Origin: Sphingomonas sp.
GTDB lineage: Bacteria > Pseudomonadota > Alphaproteobacteria > Sphingomonadales > Sphingomonadaceae
DNA: 64,000 bases
Direction: 5' to 3'
Assembly: GCF_004799495.1 (NCBI RefSeq)
Contig: NZ_SSMY01000010.1
Span: 62,001 to 126,000, forward strand
This document shows, one piece after another, positions 10,663 through 21,273 of the stretch. The position numbers were made by a program, and so were the translations under genes. The notes beneath the pieces are model-generated. The model was not told the origin of the DNA. It saw only the letters and a list, made by a program, of their open reading frames with translations, and did no database searches. Each line of letters opens with the position of its first letter. The stretch's first letter is position 1.

Positions 10663-11400
10663 ATGCAAACGACACCGATGAGCCCGGGCGGGGCGGCCGA
10701 CGCCTTCTTCAGCTGGACGGTGATCTCGCTGATCGCGATCGGGGTGATCGCCGCGCTCGTGATCGCCGGCATTATCTACGGGCGCCGCCTGTCCTACCAG
10801 CGCCACCGCGCCGAAGAAGCCGCCGAGGAACGCGCCGACGAAGCAGGCATCCCGCTGCCCGAGGAAGAAGATCCGATCGCGGCGGCGACAAGCACCGAGC
10901 CGGTCGCCAAGGAACCCGATTCCGATCTGCCGGTGAAGGTGCCGGAACCCAGGCCGAAACCGGCGCCAGCGCCCAAATCGACGCCCGCGCCAAAGCCGAA
11001 ACCCGCGCCCAAGCCTGCGCCAAAGCCGGCCCCGAAACCAGTACCCGCGCCAGCACCGGTACCGGCACCCGTCGAGGAAGCGGCGTCACCCCCGCCGCCT
11101 GCTCCGCCAGCCGCGCCGGAGCCTGCCCCCGAACCGGCTGTCGCGCCAGACCTCGCCGGCGCGCTCTCGCTCACGACGATCAAGGGACTCGGGCCGAAGG
11201 TCGCGGCGATGCTCGCCGAGCGCGGCATCACGCGGGTCGACCAGGTCGCGGCGCTGAGCGACGCCGAGGCGAGCGACCTCGACGCGCAACTTGGCGTGTT
11301 CACCGGCCGCATGGCGCGCGACCGCTGGATCGACCAGGCCAAGCTCCTCGCGAGCGGCGACACCGCGGCGTACGAGGCGGAGTTCGGGAAGCTCGGCTAG
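10663..11400 (+). CDS. Membrane-anchored protein with Pro/Lys-rich linker and C-terminal helix-hairpin-helix-like domain
   Basis: N-terminal TM (WTVISLIAIGVIAALVIAGIIYG), PKPAPKPAPKP tract, then LTTIKGLGPKVAAMLAERGITRVDQVAAL. Confidence 0.7.
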   Translation: MQTTPMSPGGAADAFFSWTVISLIAIGVIAALVIAGIIYGRRLSYQRHRAEEAAEERADEAGIPLPEEEDPIAAATSTEPVAKEPDSDLPVKVPEPRPKPAPAPKSTPAPKPKPAPKPAPKPAPKPVPAPAPVPAPVEEAASPPPPAPPAAPEPAPEPAVAPDLAGALSLTTIKGLGPKVAAMLAERGITRVDQVAALSDAEASDLDAQLGVFTGRMARDRWIDQAKLLASGDTAAYEAEFGKLG

Positions 11401-12692
11401 GCCGCGCGGCTGACCAGCAGCTTGTCGATCCGGCGCCCGTCGAGGTCGACGACCTCGAACGTCCAACCCTGTTCGGTGACGCTTTCCCCTTCCGCGGGCA
11501 AGCGCCGGAACGCGGCGAGCGCGAAGCCCGCAGCGGTCGCGTAATCGCGGTCGTCGGGCAAATCCAAGTCGAGCTTTTCGGCGAGCAGATCGGCCGAGGC
11601 CGACCCTGCGACCAAGTACGATCCGTCGTCGCGATGGACGAAATCGGGGGCTTCGTGCGGGTCGGTGTCGGAGGCGAAGTCGCCGGCGATCGCGGCGAGC
11701 AAGTCGGCGGGCGTGACGATCCCTTCGAAATGCCCATATTCGTCGTGGATCAGCGCCATCGGCACGTCGGCGCGGCGGAGGCGGACGAGCGCGTCCATCG
11801 CATCGAGCTGGTCGATCACCACCGGCGCGGCGCGCATCAGCACCTTGAGGTCGAGCACGTCGCCGCGGATCGCCGCCGCGACGATGTCGCGCGCCTGCAC
11901 CACGCCCACGACCGCATCGACCGATCCTTCGGCAACCGGCAACCGCGTGTGCGGCGACGCGGCGAGCTTCTCGCGAATCCCCGCCGGATCGAGCCCGATA
12001 TCGAGCCATTCGACCTCGGTGCGCGGCGTCATCACCTCGCGCACGGGGCGGTCGGCGAGCCGCACCACGCCCGAGATGATCGAACGCTCATGCTCCTCGA
12101 TCACGCCCGACTTCGACGCCTCGGCGACGATCAGGTGAAGCTCCTCGGCGGTGACCTGATCCTCGCTCTCGCGGCTCAGCCCGATCGCCCAGAACAGCGC
12201 CTTGCTGGTCGAATCGAGCAGCCACACGATCGGCGCGGCGACCTTCGACAGCCACACCATCGGGATCGCGACGATCGCGGCTATCGGCTCGGGCGAGCGC
12301 AAGGCGATCTGCTTGGGCACGAGTTCGCCGACGATCAGCGAGACGAAGGTCGTGACGCCGATCACCAGCACGAACCCGACGGTGCTCGCGCTCTCCGCGC
12401 TCAACCCCAGCGCCTGGAGCCGTACCGCGGTCGGCCCGCCCAGCGCTTCGCCCGAATAGGCGCCTGACAGGATTGCGATCAGCGTGATCCCGACCTGCGC
12501 GGTCGACAGGAACTTCCCCGGATCGGCGGAGAGATCGAGCGCGGCGCGCGCGCCCCGGCTCCCGGTCCGCGCCATCGCCTCCAGCCGCGCTTTCCGCGAC
12601 GAAGCGATCGACAGCTCGCTCATCGCGAACACGCCGTTCACCGCGACGAGCACGAGGATGATGACGACGTCGATCCAGGGATAGGGTGCCAT
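11397..12692 (-). CDS. Hemolysin-family (TlyC/CorC-like) CNNM-CBS transporter-associated protein
   Basis: WIDVVIILVLVAVNGVFAMSELSIASSRKARLE...VREVMTPRTEVEWLD...FEVVDLDGRRIDKLLV. Confidence 0.9.
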   Translation of the reverse strand: MAPYPWIDVVIILVLVAVNGVFAMSELSIASSRKARLEAMARTGSRGARAALDLSADPGKFLSTAQVGITLIAILSGAYSGEALGGPTAVRLQALGLSAESASTVGFVLVIGVTTFVSLIVGELVPKQIALRSPEPIAAIVAIPMVWLSKVAAPIVWLLDSTSKALFWAIGLSRESEDQVTAEELHLIVAEASKSGVIEEHERSIISGVVRLADRPVREVMTPRTEVEWLDIGLDPAGIREKLAASPHTRLPVAEGSVDAVVGVVQARDIVAAAIRGDVLDLKVLMRAAPVVIDQLDAMDALVRLRRADVPMALIHDEYGHFEGIVTPADLLAAIAGDFASDTDPHEAPDFVHRDDGSYLVAGSASADLLAEKLDLDLPDDRDYATAAGFALAAFRRLPAEGESVTEQGWTFEVVDLDGRRIDKLLVSRAA

Positions 12693-12808
12693 GATGCGGG
12701 GTCAGCCTATAGGGCGGAGAGCGACCTAAGCAACTCATCAAAAAATTGCTGTTGATTGACCGTCTTACTCCGGGGTGCCAGCATTCGAAATCGGGGGGGC
12801 AAGTCGTA

Positions 12809-13945
12809 ATGCCATTCTATTTTCGTAAGTCAGTGTCAGCGGGGCCTTTTCGTTTCAACCTTTCATCAGGCGGCATTGGCATGTCGGTTGGTGTTAACGG
12901 CTTACGCTTCGGGACCGGTCCTCGAGGCCACTATGTCCATGCCGGACGGGGCGGCCTTTACTATCACGCATCCTTGGGCGAAAACTCGTCAAGACGGATA
13001 TATGCGGAACCTTCTCGGAGTCACTTTGCTCCGCCACGTCGCCACCCTGCGCACATTGTAGAGCCTAACGTTGACATGGTGCCTGTGTCTTCCGGCGACG
13101 TGATGTCGATGTCAGATGAGCGGTTTTCCGACCTTTTGGATGAGTTTAATTCAAAGCAGGGAAAGTTATCCCTTGCTTGGACGCTCGCCGGAACCGCCCT
13201 CGTTCTCGGTCTCATCAGCGCAGCTGGTTTAGGTGTCGGAGCGATAATCGCAGCATTCGTCCTAACGGTGATCGCAGCGATAGTGGGCGCTCACATAGAC
13301 GCGACCCGGCGTTCCGTAGTTGTCATGTACAATCTCGAACAGGACGCTTCGGCAGCTTATCAATCACTCACTGATGCGTTCGATCATCTCGCCGCATCGT
13401 CGCGCAAATGGCATGTAGATGCAGGCGGTAAGGTGCGTGACATTCACACATGGAAACGCAATGCTGGCGCAAGCACCCTGGTCGATAAGCGTCCAACCCA
13501 ATTTGGTTACGGACTGCCTAGAGTCTTGAAGAGCAATGTCACGCCGCCGACTATGCAGGTCGGAAAAGAGACGCTGTATTTTTTACCGGACCTAACATTA
13601 GTGGTCGAAAACGGTCGCGTTGGTGCCGTTGCTTACGATGCACTTCGGGTCACATGGCAAGATAGCCGCTTCATAGAGGAGGACAGCGTCCCAAGCGACG
13701 CGCAGATTGTTGGCGAAACTTGGAAATACCCGAACAAAAACGGTGGGCCCGATCGACGTTTCGCGAACAACCGCCGTCTGCCCATTTGCCTGTACGAATC
13801 CTTTCATCTGGGAAGCGCCAACGGATTGAACGAATTGTTACAGGTTTCGACGAACGGTCGCACTCGGGCTTTTGCATCTGCGGTGCAGGCGCTAGCGGCT
13901 GTTCTAGGCAGGAGCAGTGCCGTCCTCGCGCTTCCAAATCTCTAA
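12809..13945 (+). CDS. DUF4236 domain membrane protein, function unknown
   Basis: MPFYFRKSVSAGPFRFNLSSGGIGMSVGVNGLRFGTGPRGHYVHAGRGGLYYHASLG is the DUF4236 signature; two TMs follow. Visibly lower GC than neighbours. Confidence 0.8.
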   Translation: MPFYFRKSVSAGPFRFNLSSGGIGMSVGVNGLRFGTGPRGHYVHAGRGGLYYHASLGENSSRRIYAEPSRSHFAPPRRHPAHIVEPNVDMVPVSSGDVMSMSDERFSDLLDEFNSKQGKLSLAWTLAGTALVLGLISAAGLGVGAIIAAFVLTVIAAIVGAHIDATRRSVVVMYNLEQDASAAYQSLTDAFDHLAASSRKWHVDAGGKVRDIHTWKRNAGASTLVDKRPTQFGYGLPRVLKSNVTPPTMQVGKETLYFLPDLTLVVENGRVGAVAYDALRVTWQDSRFIEEDSVPSDAQIVGETWKYPNKNGGPDRRFANNRRLPICLYESFHLGSANGLNELLQVSTNGRTRAFASAVQALAAVLGRSSAVLALPNL

Positions 13946-13987
13946 ACGCGCTCAATCATTGGTGAAGGTTGCGGTGAAATACGCAAC

Positions 13988-14416
13988 TTATCGGCGGCTG
14001 GCGAAAAAATCGCGCAGCAGCGCCGCCGCCTCCCCCTCGCCGATCCCGCCATAGATTTCGGGCCGATGGTGCACCGTCGGCTGCGCGAACAGGCGTGGGC
14101 CGTGTTCGACCGCGCCGCCCTTGGGGTCGCTCGCGCCGTAATAGAGCCGCTTGATCCGCGCGTGGGCGATTGCGCCGGCGCACATCGCGCACGGCTCGAG
14201 CGTCACCCACAGGTCGCAATCGCTCAGCCGATCGTCGCCGATCGCCTCCGCTGCTGCACGGATCGCGAGCATCTCGGCATGCGCGGTTGGATCGTGCCGC
14301 GCGCGCGGCGCGTTGGCGGCGGTCGCGACGATTCGGTCGCCCAGCACCACCACCGCGCCGACGGGGACTTCCCCCTCAGCGGCGGCGGCGGCGGCCGCGC
14401 CGAGCGCGGCGCGCAT
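13988..14416 (-). CDS. tadA: tRNA adenosine(34) deaminase / nucleoside deaminase
   Basis: HAEMLAIRAAAEAIGDDRL..LWVTLEPCAMCAGAIAHARIKRLYYGASDPKGGAVEHG. Confidence 0.92.
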   Translation of the reverse strand: MRAALGAAAAAAAEGEVPVGAVVVLGDRIVATAANAPRARHDPTAHAEMLAIRAAAEAIGDDRLSDCDLWVTLEPCAMCAGAIAHARIKRLYYGASDPKGGAVEHGPRLFAQPTVHHRPEIYGGIGEGEAAALLRDFFASRR

Positions 14417-14439
14417 TGGCGGCGGTAGCTGGAACGCGC

Positions 14440-14688
14440 TTATTTGGGCGCCACGCTATTGGCCGGCGGCGCTTCGCCGGGCTTGTTGATCTGGACGGTC
14501 GGTACCGTCACGTTGGTCGTGCCGGTCGTCACCGTCGCGACGTTCGCCGTCACCTCGGGCGCCTTGCCGCCCTCGACCTTGACCGTCGGCAGCGTGCCGG
14601 CGGTGCCGTGCAGCGTCACCATGCCGGTCGCCAGCAGGATGATCAGGACCACGGCCGCCAGGCCGATCAGCGCGAGCAGGAACCGCAT
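14440..14688 (-). CDS. Small membrane-anchored hypothetical protein
   Basis: 82-aa ORF, MRFLLALIGLAAVVLIILLATGMVTLHG TM plus Thr/Val-rich tail. Confidence 0.6.
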   Translation of the reverse strand: MRFLLALIGLAAVVLIILLATGMVTLHGTAGTLPTVKVEGGKAPEVTANVATVTTGTTNVTVPTVQINKPGEAPPANSVAPK

Positions 14689-14848
14689 CGTCTCTCTCCC
14701 GTTAAATTCGAATCGTTGTCGTAATAACCATCGTCGGCCAGCGCGGTTGCAGGGTAAAGCCCGAATCTGTTGACCACGGGCGCGCTTGCCGCTATCCGCG
14801 CCCCCTTTCCGGGGCCAGGTTCGCCTGCCCGATACTCAGGATCTGATC

Positions 14849-15145
14849 ATGTCGCGCATTTGCGAGCTGACCGGCAAGGGCCGGCTGGTGGGTAACAATG
14901 TTTCCCATGCCAACAACAAGACCAAGCGGACGTTCCTGCCCAACCTGCAGAACGTGACGCTGATGTCGGACGCGCTGGGCACCAGCGTGAAGCTGCGCGT
15001 GTCGACGCACGGGCTGCGCTCGGTCGAGCATGTCGGCGGTCTCGACAATTGGCTGGTGAAGACGAGCGACGACGATTTGTCGCTGCGCGCGCGCCGCCTG
15101 AAGCGCGACGTCAAGAAGAAGCTGAGCACGCCCGCCGCGGCGTAA
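14849..15145 (+). CDS. rpmB: 50S ribosomal protein L28
   Basis: [38 protein letters not shown]. Confidence 0.97.
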   Translation: MSRICELTGKGRLVGNNVSHANNKTKRTFLPNLQNVTLMSDALGTSVKLRVSTHGLRSVEHVGGLDNWLVKTSDDDLSLRARRLKRDVKKKLSTPAAA

Positions 15146-15217
15146 AAGCCGATTCGGCCAAGGCTGTTCGAAAGCCCGCTCTCCCACATGGGGAGGGCGG
15201 GCTTTTCGCGTTGGAGC

Positions 15218-16207
15218 TCAGAAATCGAGGCGGAATTTCATCAACAGCGTGCGCTGGAACACGAACAGATTGTCGTCGCTGACCATCCACAGGATCGTCG
15301 CCGGCCCCTCGCGCGTCACCGCCAGTCCTTCGAAATTGTCGACCGTCAGCGGTGCCGCGAATCGGGCGATTTCGGTCCCTGCCACGATCGCGCCGGGCTT
15401 GAGCGCGCGCGGGTGGATCAGCGTCAGTACGGCGCTCCAGGCGAACGGCAATGCCAGCTTGCGGTTGAGCACCAGTATGCGCCCGTCGGGCAATTGGGTG
15501 GCATCGCTCGGGTCGTAGCCGTCGGGCGGGAGGTAGCCGAAGCGGAACCCGTTGTTCGGATGCACGACCGGGTCTCCGTCGAACAGCAAAGCCTGGCGCG
15601 CGTGGCTCCCCGGCCGGTTCGTCGTTTCGGCGACCACCAGAAAGCGCCCATCGCGGAGCCGCACCATCGATTCGGCGCCGCCATTGTCGTCCCAGCCGGC
15701 CATCGCGCGCGGGGCCGCCATCGCCGCGGGAAGCGTCAGCCCGGGAGCATAGCGCCAGATCTGGTTGTAGCGTTCGAACCCGACCCAGACCTGCCCCGAT
15801 CCCGGATCGACCGTCATCGATTCGCTGTCGCGGTCGCTCTTGTCCCAGCCGAGGCCGGGCCCCGCGGGCAAGTCGCCGAACCATGGCTCGCTAATCCGGA
15901 ATTTCGCGTCCATCCGGAACCGCGCGATCGTCCCGCCGTCGCTCAGCAAGGTGAAGCGGTCGCCCGCGATGCTCATCGAGGAAAACCCGCCGAACGCCCC
16001 GTCATGGCTCCACAGCGCCACGCCGCCGAGATACGTCAGCGCGCCGACCCGTGTCCGCTTTGGATCGCCTGGATCGAGTGCCACAGGCGTCGCCTCGATA
16101 TCGGCGCGCGTCCCCAGGATCGGCCGCCGCTCGGGCCCGCTCCAGCTTGTCGCCAGCGCGAGCACCGTCATCAGGATCAATCGCTTGGCCCGCATCGCGC
16201 CCCTCAT
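15218..16207 (-). CDS. Esterase-like activity of phytase family protein
   Basis: FGGFSSMSIAGDRFTLLSDGGTIARFRMD...DSESMTVDPGSGQVWVGFERYNQIWRY...FEGLAVTREGPATILWMVSDDN. Start placed at MRGAMRAKRLI (longer ORF reaches 16264). Confidence 0.8.
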   Translation of the reverse strand: MRGAMRAKRLILMTVLALATSWSGPERRPILGTRADIEATPVALDPGDPKRTRVGALTYLGGVALWSHDGAFGGFSSMSIAGDRFTLLSDGGTIARFRMDAKFRISEPWFGDLPAGPGLGWDKSDRDSESMTVDPGSGQVWVGFERYNQIWRYAPGLTLPAAMAAPRAMAGWDDNGGAESMVRLRDGRFLVVAETTNRPGSHARQALLFDGDPVVHPNNGFRFGYLPPDGYDPSDATQLPDGRILVLNRKLALPFAWSAVLTLIHPRALKPGAIVAGTEIARFAAPLTVDNFEGLAVTREGPATILWMVSDDNLFVFQRTLLMKFRLDF

Positions 16208-16355
16208 AGCGGCACGGGCTCCGCTGGCGAGAGGCGTTCGCTGAACGGTGGATAACGGACGCATTCAGCATCCACTCAACGCGAATCGGACATAACGCCT
16301 TCATCGAGAGCAACCGCGCTCGTGTGATTTTGAGAGACGGACAAGGAGACGACCC

Positions 16356-16742
16356 ATGTTGAAGAAACTGAGCCTCGCCGGTGCCGCGCTCGTGATGACC
16401 GCTACCGCCGTCATTCCCGCCGCGCCCGCCATGGCGCAAAGCCGCGCGTACCGCGACGCCTACAGCCAAGGCTACAACCGCGGCGGCTACGACAACCGCT
16501 ATTACGACAACGGCCGCACCTATCGCGGGTACGACCAGCGCTATCGCAACAACTACCGCACCCCGCGCGAGTGCAAGACCGACCGCGGCACGATCATCGG
16601 CGCGATCGCCGGGGGCCTGCTCGGCAACGTCATCGCCGGGCGCGGCGACCGCTTGCTCGGCACCGTGATCGGCGGTGCGGGCGGCGCGCTGGCCGGCCGC
16701 GAAGTCGCGAAGTCGGGGCAGCCGAATTACTGCCGGAGATAA
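16356..16742 (+). CDS. Glycine-zipper 2TM domain outer-surface protein
   Basis: Signal peptide; Tyr/Arg/Asn-rich middle; GTIIGAIAGGLLGNVIAGRGDRLLGTVIGGAGGALAGREVA. Confidence 0.82.
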   Translation: MLKKLSLAGAALVMTATAVIPAAPAMAQSRAYRDAYSQGYNRGGYDNRYYDNGRTYRGYDQRYRNNYRTPRECKTDRGTIIGAIAGGLLGNVIAGRGDRLLGTVIGGAGGALAGREVAKSGQPNYCRR

Positions 16743-16801
16743 GAGTTTCTCCCGAGTTGCTTATCGGGAGAGATAGTCCCTCGCGTAGCGTTTGAGGGCG
16801 G

Positions 16802-16831
16802 GGGCCGGCCTCTGAAAAGAGGCCGGCCCTT
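16802..16831. terminator. Intrinsic terminator hairpin
   Basis: gggccggcctct-gaaa-agaggccggccc followed by ttt; 12-bp perfect stem with GAAA loop. Confidence 0.75.
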
Positions 16832-16845
16832 TGTATGTCTTTCGT

Positions 16846-17043
16846 TTACGAGATCACAATTTTCGCCTTGGAATCCCGTAACGCGTCCCGAAGACGCTTG
16901 GCGTCGTCGATATCAGTCCCTTCAGGGAGATGCAGTGCGATAGTCCGTCCGTTCAAGCCGAGGTCCTCGCTGGGATTCAAGAACAAAAAGCAGGGTTCGC
17001 CAGCTTGCCGTTCTTTCACCTCGGGTACGAAATTCTGATGCAT
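16846..17043 (-). CDS. Small hypothetical protein (65 aa) downstream of phaB
   Basis: MHQNFVPEVKERQAGEPCFLFLNPSEDLGLNGRTIALHLPEGTDIDDAKRLRDALRDSKAKIVIS; ATG about 8 nt after the phaB stop. Supplied track shows it only inside a longer out-of-frame ORF. Confidence 0.6.
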   Translation of the reverse strand: MHQNFVPEVKERQAGEPCFLFLNPSEDLGLNGRTIALHLPEGTDIDDAKRLRDALRDSKAKIVIS

Positions 17044-17051
17044 ACGGGCCC

Positions 17052-17774
17052 TCAATACATGTGTTGGCCACCATTGATCGACAGCGTCGACCCGGTCACG
17101 AACCCGGCTTCCTCGGCCACCAAGAACCCGACCGCGCGCGCGATTTCGGACGCCTGGCCCAACCGCCCGACCGGGATCTTCGCGACGATCTTCGCCAGCA
17201 CGTCCGCCGGCACCGCGGCCACCATGTCCGTATCGATATAACCCGGTGCGATCGCGTTCACGGTGATGCCGAACCGCGCGCCTTCCTGCGCCAGCGCCTT
17301 GGTGAAGCCGTGGATGCCGCTCTTCGCCGCGGCGTAATTGACCTGGCCGTACTGCCCGGCCTGGCCGTTGATCGACCCGATATTGACGATCCGGCCCCAG
17401 CCGCGCTCCTTCATCCCCGGGAACACTGCCTTCGCCATCGTGAAGCAGCCGCCGAGGTTGGTGTCGATCACTTCGTTCCACGATTCCTTGCTCATCTTGA
17501 GCAACGTGCCGTCGCGCGTGATGCCGGCATTGTTGACCAGCACGTCGACCGGGCCGACCTCGTCCGCGACCTTCTGCACGCCCGCCTGCGCGTCGTCGTA
17601 ATTGCCGACGTCGAACTTGACCGTCTTGATGCCAGTGCGGTCGGTGAATTCCTGCGCACGCTGGTCGTTGCCCGCGTAATTGGCGACGACGGTCATACCC
17701 ATGTCCTTGAGCGCCAGGCTGATCGCCTCGCCGATGCCGCGGGTGCCGCCGGTCACGATCGCTACGCGGGCCAT
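17052..17774 (-). CDS. phaB: Acetoacetyl-CoA reductase (SDR family)
   Basis: MARVAIVTGGTRGIGEAISLALKDMGMTVVANYAGND...NNAGITRDGTLLKMSKESWNEVIDTNLGGCF...STLSINGGQHMY. Confidence 0.93.
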   Translation of the reverse strand: MARVAIVTGGTRGIGEAISLALKDMGMTVVANYAGNDQRAQEFTDRTGIKTVKFDVGNYDDAQAGVQKVADEVGPVDVLVNNAGITRDGTLLKMSKESWNEVIDTNLGGCFTMAKAVFPGMKERGWGRIVNIGSINGQAGQYGQVNYAAAKSGIHGFTKALAQEGARFGITVNAIAPGYIDTDMVAAVPADVLAKIVAKIPVGRLGQASEIARAVGFLVAEEAGFVTGSTLSINGGQHMY

Positions 17775-17822
17775 ATCTCTCTCCATGTTTGCGCTCGCAA
17801 TTCGCGAGTCGTTCGGTTCACG

Positions 17823-18830
17823 CTATTGAGCGCTGGTCCACCCGGCAAGTTCCCGCGACAAGATGCTGCGCAGCATGGCGATCCCGACATCGCTGTCGTT
17901 GAGACACGGGAGGTAGGCGAAATCCTTGCCGCCCGCCGATAGGAAGCTTTCGCGCCCGCGGATCGCGAGTTCCTCGAGCGTCTCGAGGCAATCGGCGGAA
18001 AAACCCGGCGCGACGATCGCGACGCGCGTGACCCCCTGCCCCGGTAATGCGGCGAGCGTCGCGTCGGTCGCCGGGCCGAGCCATTTGGCGCGGCCGAACC
18101 GCGACTGGAACGCGACGATCAGGTCCTGCCCCAGCGCCTCGCCAAGCAAGCGCGCGGTCTTCTGGCAATGGCAATGATAGGGATCGCCCAGCTCCAGCGT
18201 GCGCTGCGGCATGCCGTGGAAGCTCGCGACGAGTGCCTGCGGTTCGAAGTCGAGGCTCGCGAGCGATTGCCGCACCGACGCCGCGAGCGCGGCGATATAG
18301 GCTGGGTCGTCGTGATACGGCGGCAGCGTCCGCACCGCGGGCTGCCAGCGCATTGCGGCCAGCGCGGCGAACGCCTTGTCGTTCGCGGTCGCGGTCGTCG
18401 CGGCGCAATATTGCGGGTAGAGCGGCGCGATCAGGATGCGATCGCATCCAGCGTCCTTCATCGCCGCCAGCCGGTCGGCGATCGCCGGATTGCCGTAGCG
18501 CATCGCCCAATCGACCAGCACGCCCGGCCCGAATGCGTCGTTGAGCGCCGCCGCCTGCGCGCGCGTGATCGCGGCGAGTGGCGAGCCGTCGTCTCGCCAC
18601 ACCAGGCCATAGGCGTGCGCCGATTTCCTGGGCCGCGTATTGAGCACGATCCCGCGCAGGATCGGCTGCCACAGCAGCGCGGGGATTTCGACGACGCGCT
18701 TGTCCGACAGGAATTCGGCGAGGTAGCGCTTGACCGCCTTGGGGTTCGCCTCGTCGGGCGTGCCGAGATTGACCAGCAGTACGCCGATCTTGGGCGGCGC
18801 GATCGGGGGATGGTTTAGGGGCGTCGTCAT
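17823..18830 (-). CDS. hemH: Ferrochelatase
   Basis: [62 protein letters not shown]...[27 protein letters not shown]. Confidence 0.95.
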   Translation of the reverse strand: MTTPLNHPPIAPPKIGVLLVNLGTPDEANPKAVKRYLAEFLSDKRVVEIPALLWQPILRGIVLNTRPRKSAHAYGLVWRDDGSPLAAITRAQAAALNDAFGPGVLVDWAMRYGNPAIADRLAAMKDAGCDRILIAPLYPQYCAATTATANDKAFAALAAMRWQPAVRTLPPYHDDPAYIAALAASVRQSLASLDFEPQALVASFHGMPQRTLELGDPYHCHCQKTARLLGEALGQDLIVAFQSRFGRAKWLGPATDATLAALPGQGVTRVAIVAPGFSADCLETLEELAIRGRESFLSAGGKDFAYLPCLNDSDVGIAMLRSILSRELAGWTSAQ

Positions 18831-18834
18831 AAGT

Positions 18835-18958
18835 CCTCCCCGTTCACGGGGAGGTGGCGCGCGTAGCGCGACGGAGGGGGTGGGCCGCAATCGCATCGAG
18901 TGAGGTGAACCCCCTCCACCATTTGCTGCGCAAATGGTCCCCCTCCCAATTCCGGGGA
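18835..18958. repeat. Palindromic repeat (family B) upstream of hemH
   Basis: cctccccgttcacggggaggtggcgcgcgtagcgcgacggagggggtgggccgca...; first 55 nt match 25100-25154 with 3 differences. Confidence 0.8.
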
Positions 18959-18978
18959 GAAATTTGAAACACGCAAAC

Positions 18979-21234
18979 TCACTGCTCTCCGACCCTGAGC
19001 GGCAAGCTACGGATGCGGAATCCCGTCGCGGATTGCAGCGCGTTGGCGATCGCCGGCGCGACCGGCGGCACCGCAAGTTCGCTGACGCCGCCCGGGTCGG
19101 CCTCGCTCGGGATCAGCTCGACCGTGATGTCGGGCACGTCGGCGAGCTTTGGCAAATCGAGTCCACTGAGTCCCAGGCTCTCCGCCCAGCCGCCCCCGTA
19201 CCGCGTGCTCGCGCCGAGCGCGGCGGCCATGCCGAACACCAGCCCGCCCTCGATATTCTGGCGCACCACGTCGGGGTTGATCGCCCGTCCGCAATCGGCG
19301 ACCGCGACCAGCCGGTCGACGCCGATCGACTGGTCCTCGTCGATATGCGCCTCCGCGAACACCGCGATGTGGCTGCCGCGGAGCGAGTGACACGCGATGC
19401 CCTGCCCGCTGCCCGGCACCCCGCCTTCCCAGCCACCGAGCGCCGCGACCGTCGTCAGGCACCGCGCCAGCCGCGCGTCGCCGCCGAGCATGCCGATGCG
19501 GAACGACATCGCTTCGGTCTTCGCGACATGCGCGAGTTCGTCGATGAAGCATTCGGTGAAGAAGCAATTGTAGCTGTGTGCGCCCGAGCGCCAATGCCCG
19601 GTCGGCAGCCCGACATCGGCCTCATGATGGTCGATCGCATAGGACGGGATCTGGTAGAAGGGCGTCGCGCCCGCCATCGCGTAACCGTCGCTGCTGCCCG
19701 CCACGGCCAACGCCGCCGAGGCGGTGCTGTCGTCGGCGAGCAGGCGATGGGCCAGTTCGCGGCCCGTCGCGGGCGCAGCGATCTTGGCCTGCCAGCCGAT
19801 GATCCGCCCCTGATTGTCGAGCCGCCCGGCCATTTTCGCGACGGCGGGCGCGCGGACGCGGTCCTGCTGGATGTCCTCGGCGCGGCTCCACATCACCTGC
19901 ACCGGGCGCTTGAGGTCGCGCGCGAGCAGCGCCGCCTGCACCGCGGCGTCAGGCTCCAGGTTGATCCCGAACCCGCCGCCGATCGGCATCGGGTGGATCA
20001 CGACCGATGCTTCCGAAACGCCCGTCGCCGCGGCCACCGCCGCACGAATAAGGCCGGGAGCGAGCGTCGGCGCCCAGACTTCGACCGCACCATCGCTCCA
20101 CGCCGCAGTCGCCGCGCGCGTTTCGACGGGCGCGTGCAGTGCGGGGTCGACGCGATATTCGGCCGTGACGATTGTCGCGCCCTTGAACGCGGCACCGACG
20201 TCGCCCGTCGACGCGACGCGCACCCCCGGCCCAGTGAGCGCAGTAGCGAGCGCGCGGCGGATCGTTGTGGTCGAGATGGGAGGCCCCGGCATGCGGAAAC
20301 GAGGCTTGATCGCCGCCAGCGCCTGGTTCGCCGCCCACCAGTTGCTCGCGATCGTCGCCACCCAGCGATCGTGCCGGACCACCTCCAGCACGCCACGGAT
20401 CCCGTTCGCGGCCGCCGTGTCGCACCCGATCAGCGTGCTGTCGGGGGTCGGCCCGCTGCGCACCGCGGCGAACACCATGTCGGGCAAACGAACATCGCCG
20501 GCGAAGTTGACCGATCCGTCGATCTTGGCCGGGCTGTCGAGCCGCGCGAGCGACTGGCCGCTCATCCGCCCGGTCTCGCCGCCGCGCCACGGAATCGGGT
20601 CGGGCACGCTGCCGCCCACCGCTTCCGCCGCGAGCTCGCCGAAGCGCAGCCGATCCTTGCCGTGCACCACGAACCCCTGCGCGGTGCCGCACGCTTGCCA
20701 CCCGACGCCCCAGCGCTTTGCCGCTGCTTTCTGCAACAACACCCGCGCCGCCGCGCCCGCGTCGCGCAAGTCGCTTTCGAACCGGCGGACCGACGTCGAT
20801 CCGGCGGTCAGCATCAGCCCGCTCGACGTGACATGGCCGTCGCGCAACCCTTTGGGCAAATGCCCGAACGCCCCTTCGAACAGTTCGTCGGCGGCCAGCG
20901 GGTTGGCGTAGAGCGGGTTGAGCGGCGCCGGCTCGACCGCGATCGTCCGCCAGTCCGCGCCAAGCTCGTCGGCGACGATCTGCGGCAGCGTGGTCCACAC
21001 CCCCTGCCCATGCTCGGCCTGCGGCACCGCGACCGCGATATGCCCGTCCTCACCGATCTTGAGATACGCGCCGAAGACGTGCTCGCCCTTCGCCGCGGTG
21101 AGGTTGGGCGCGTAGTGCCGCGGCCACACGCTCCACGCGACCAGGAGCCCGACGCCCGCCCCGCCGCCGATCAGCAGGTTGCGGCGTGTGAGCAGGGGTT
21201 TGGAGTCAGGCGGTGGAACGGTTGCCATTGCCAT
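18979..21234 (-). CDS. Xanthine dehydrogenase/aldehyde oxidase-family molybdopterin-binding subunit (IorB-like), Tat-exported
   Basis: [20 protein letters not shown] Tat signal; [76 protein letters not shown]. Confidence 0.88.
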   Translation of the reverse strand: MAMATVPPPDSKPLLTRRNLLIGGGAGVGLLVAWSVWPRHYAPNLTAAKGEHVFGAYLKIGEDGHIAVAVPQAEHGQGVWTTLPQIVADELGADWRTIAVEPAPLNPLYANPLAADELFEGAFGHLPKGLRDGHVTSSGLMLTAGSTSVRRFESDLRDAGAAARVLLQKAAAKRWGVGWQACGTAQGFVVHGKDRLRFGELAAEAVGGSVPDPIPWRGGETGRMSGQSLARLDSPAKIDGSVNFAGDVRLPDMVFAAVRSGPTPDSTLIGCDTAAANGIRGVLEVVRHDRWVATIASNWWAANQALAAIKPRFRMPGPPISTTTIRRALATALTGPGVRVASTGDVGAAFKGATIVTAEYRVDPALHAPVETRAATAAWSDGAVEVWAPTLAPGLIRAAVAAATGVSEASVVIHPMPIGGGFGINLEPDAAVQAALLARDLKRPVQVMWSRAEDIQQDRVRAPAVAKMAGRLDNQGRIIGWQAKIAAPATGRELAHRLLADDSTASAALAVAGSSDGYAMAGATPFYQIPSYAIDHHEADVGLPTGHWRSGAHSYNCFFTECFIDELAHVAKTEAMSFRIGMLGGDARLARCLTTVAALGGWEGGVPGSGQGIACHSLRGSHIAVFAEAHIDEDQSIGVDRLVAVADCGRAINPDVVRQNIEGGLVFGMAAALGASTRYGGGWAESLGLSGLDLPKLADVPDITVELIPSEADPGGVSELAVPPVAPAIANALQSATGFRIRSLPLRVGEQ

Positions 21235-21273
21235 GGCTGTATCGTGACATGCGCGCACGCGCCACACTCTGTT

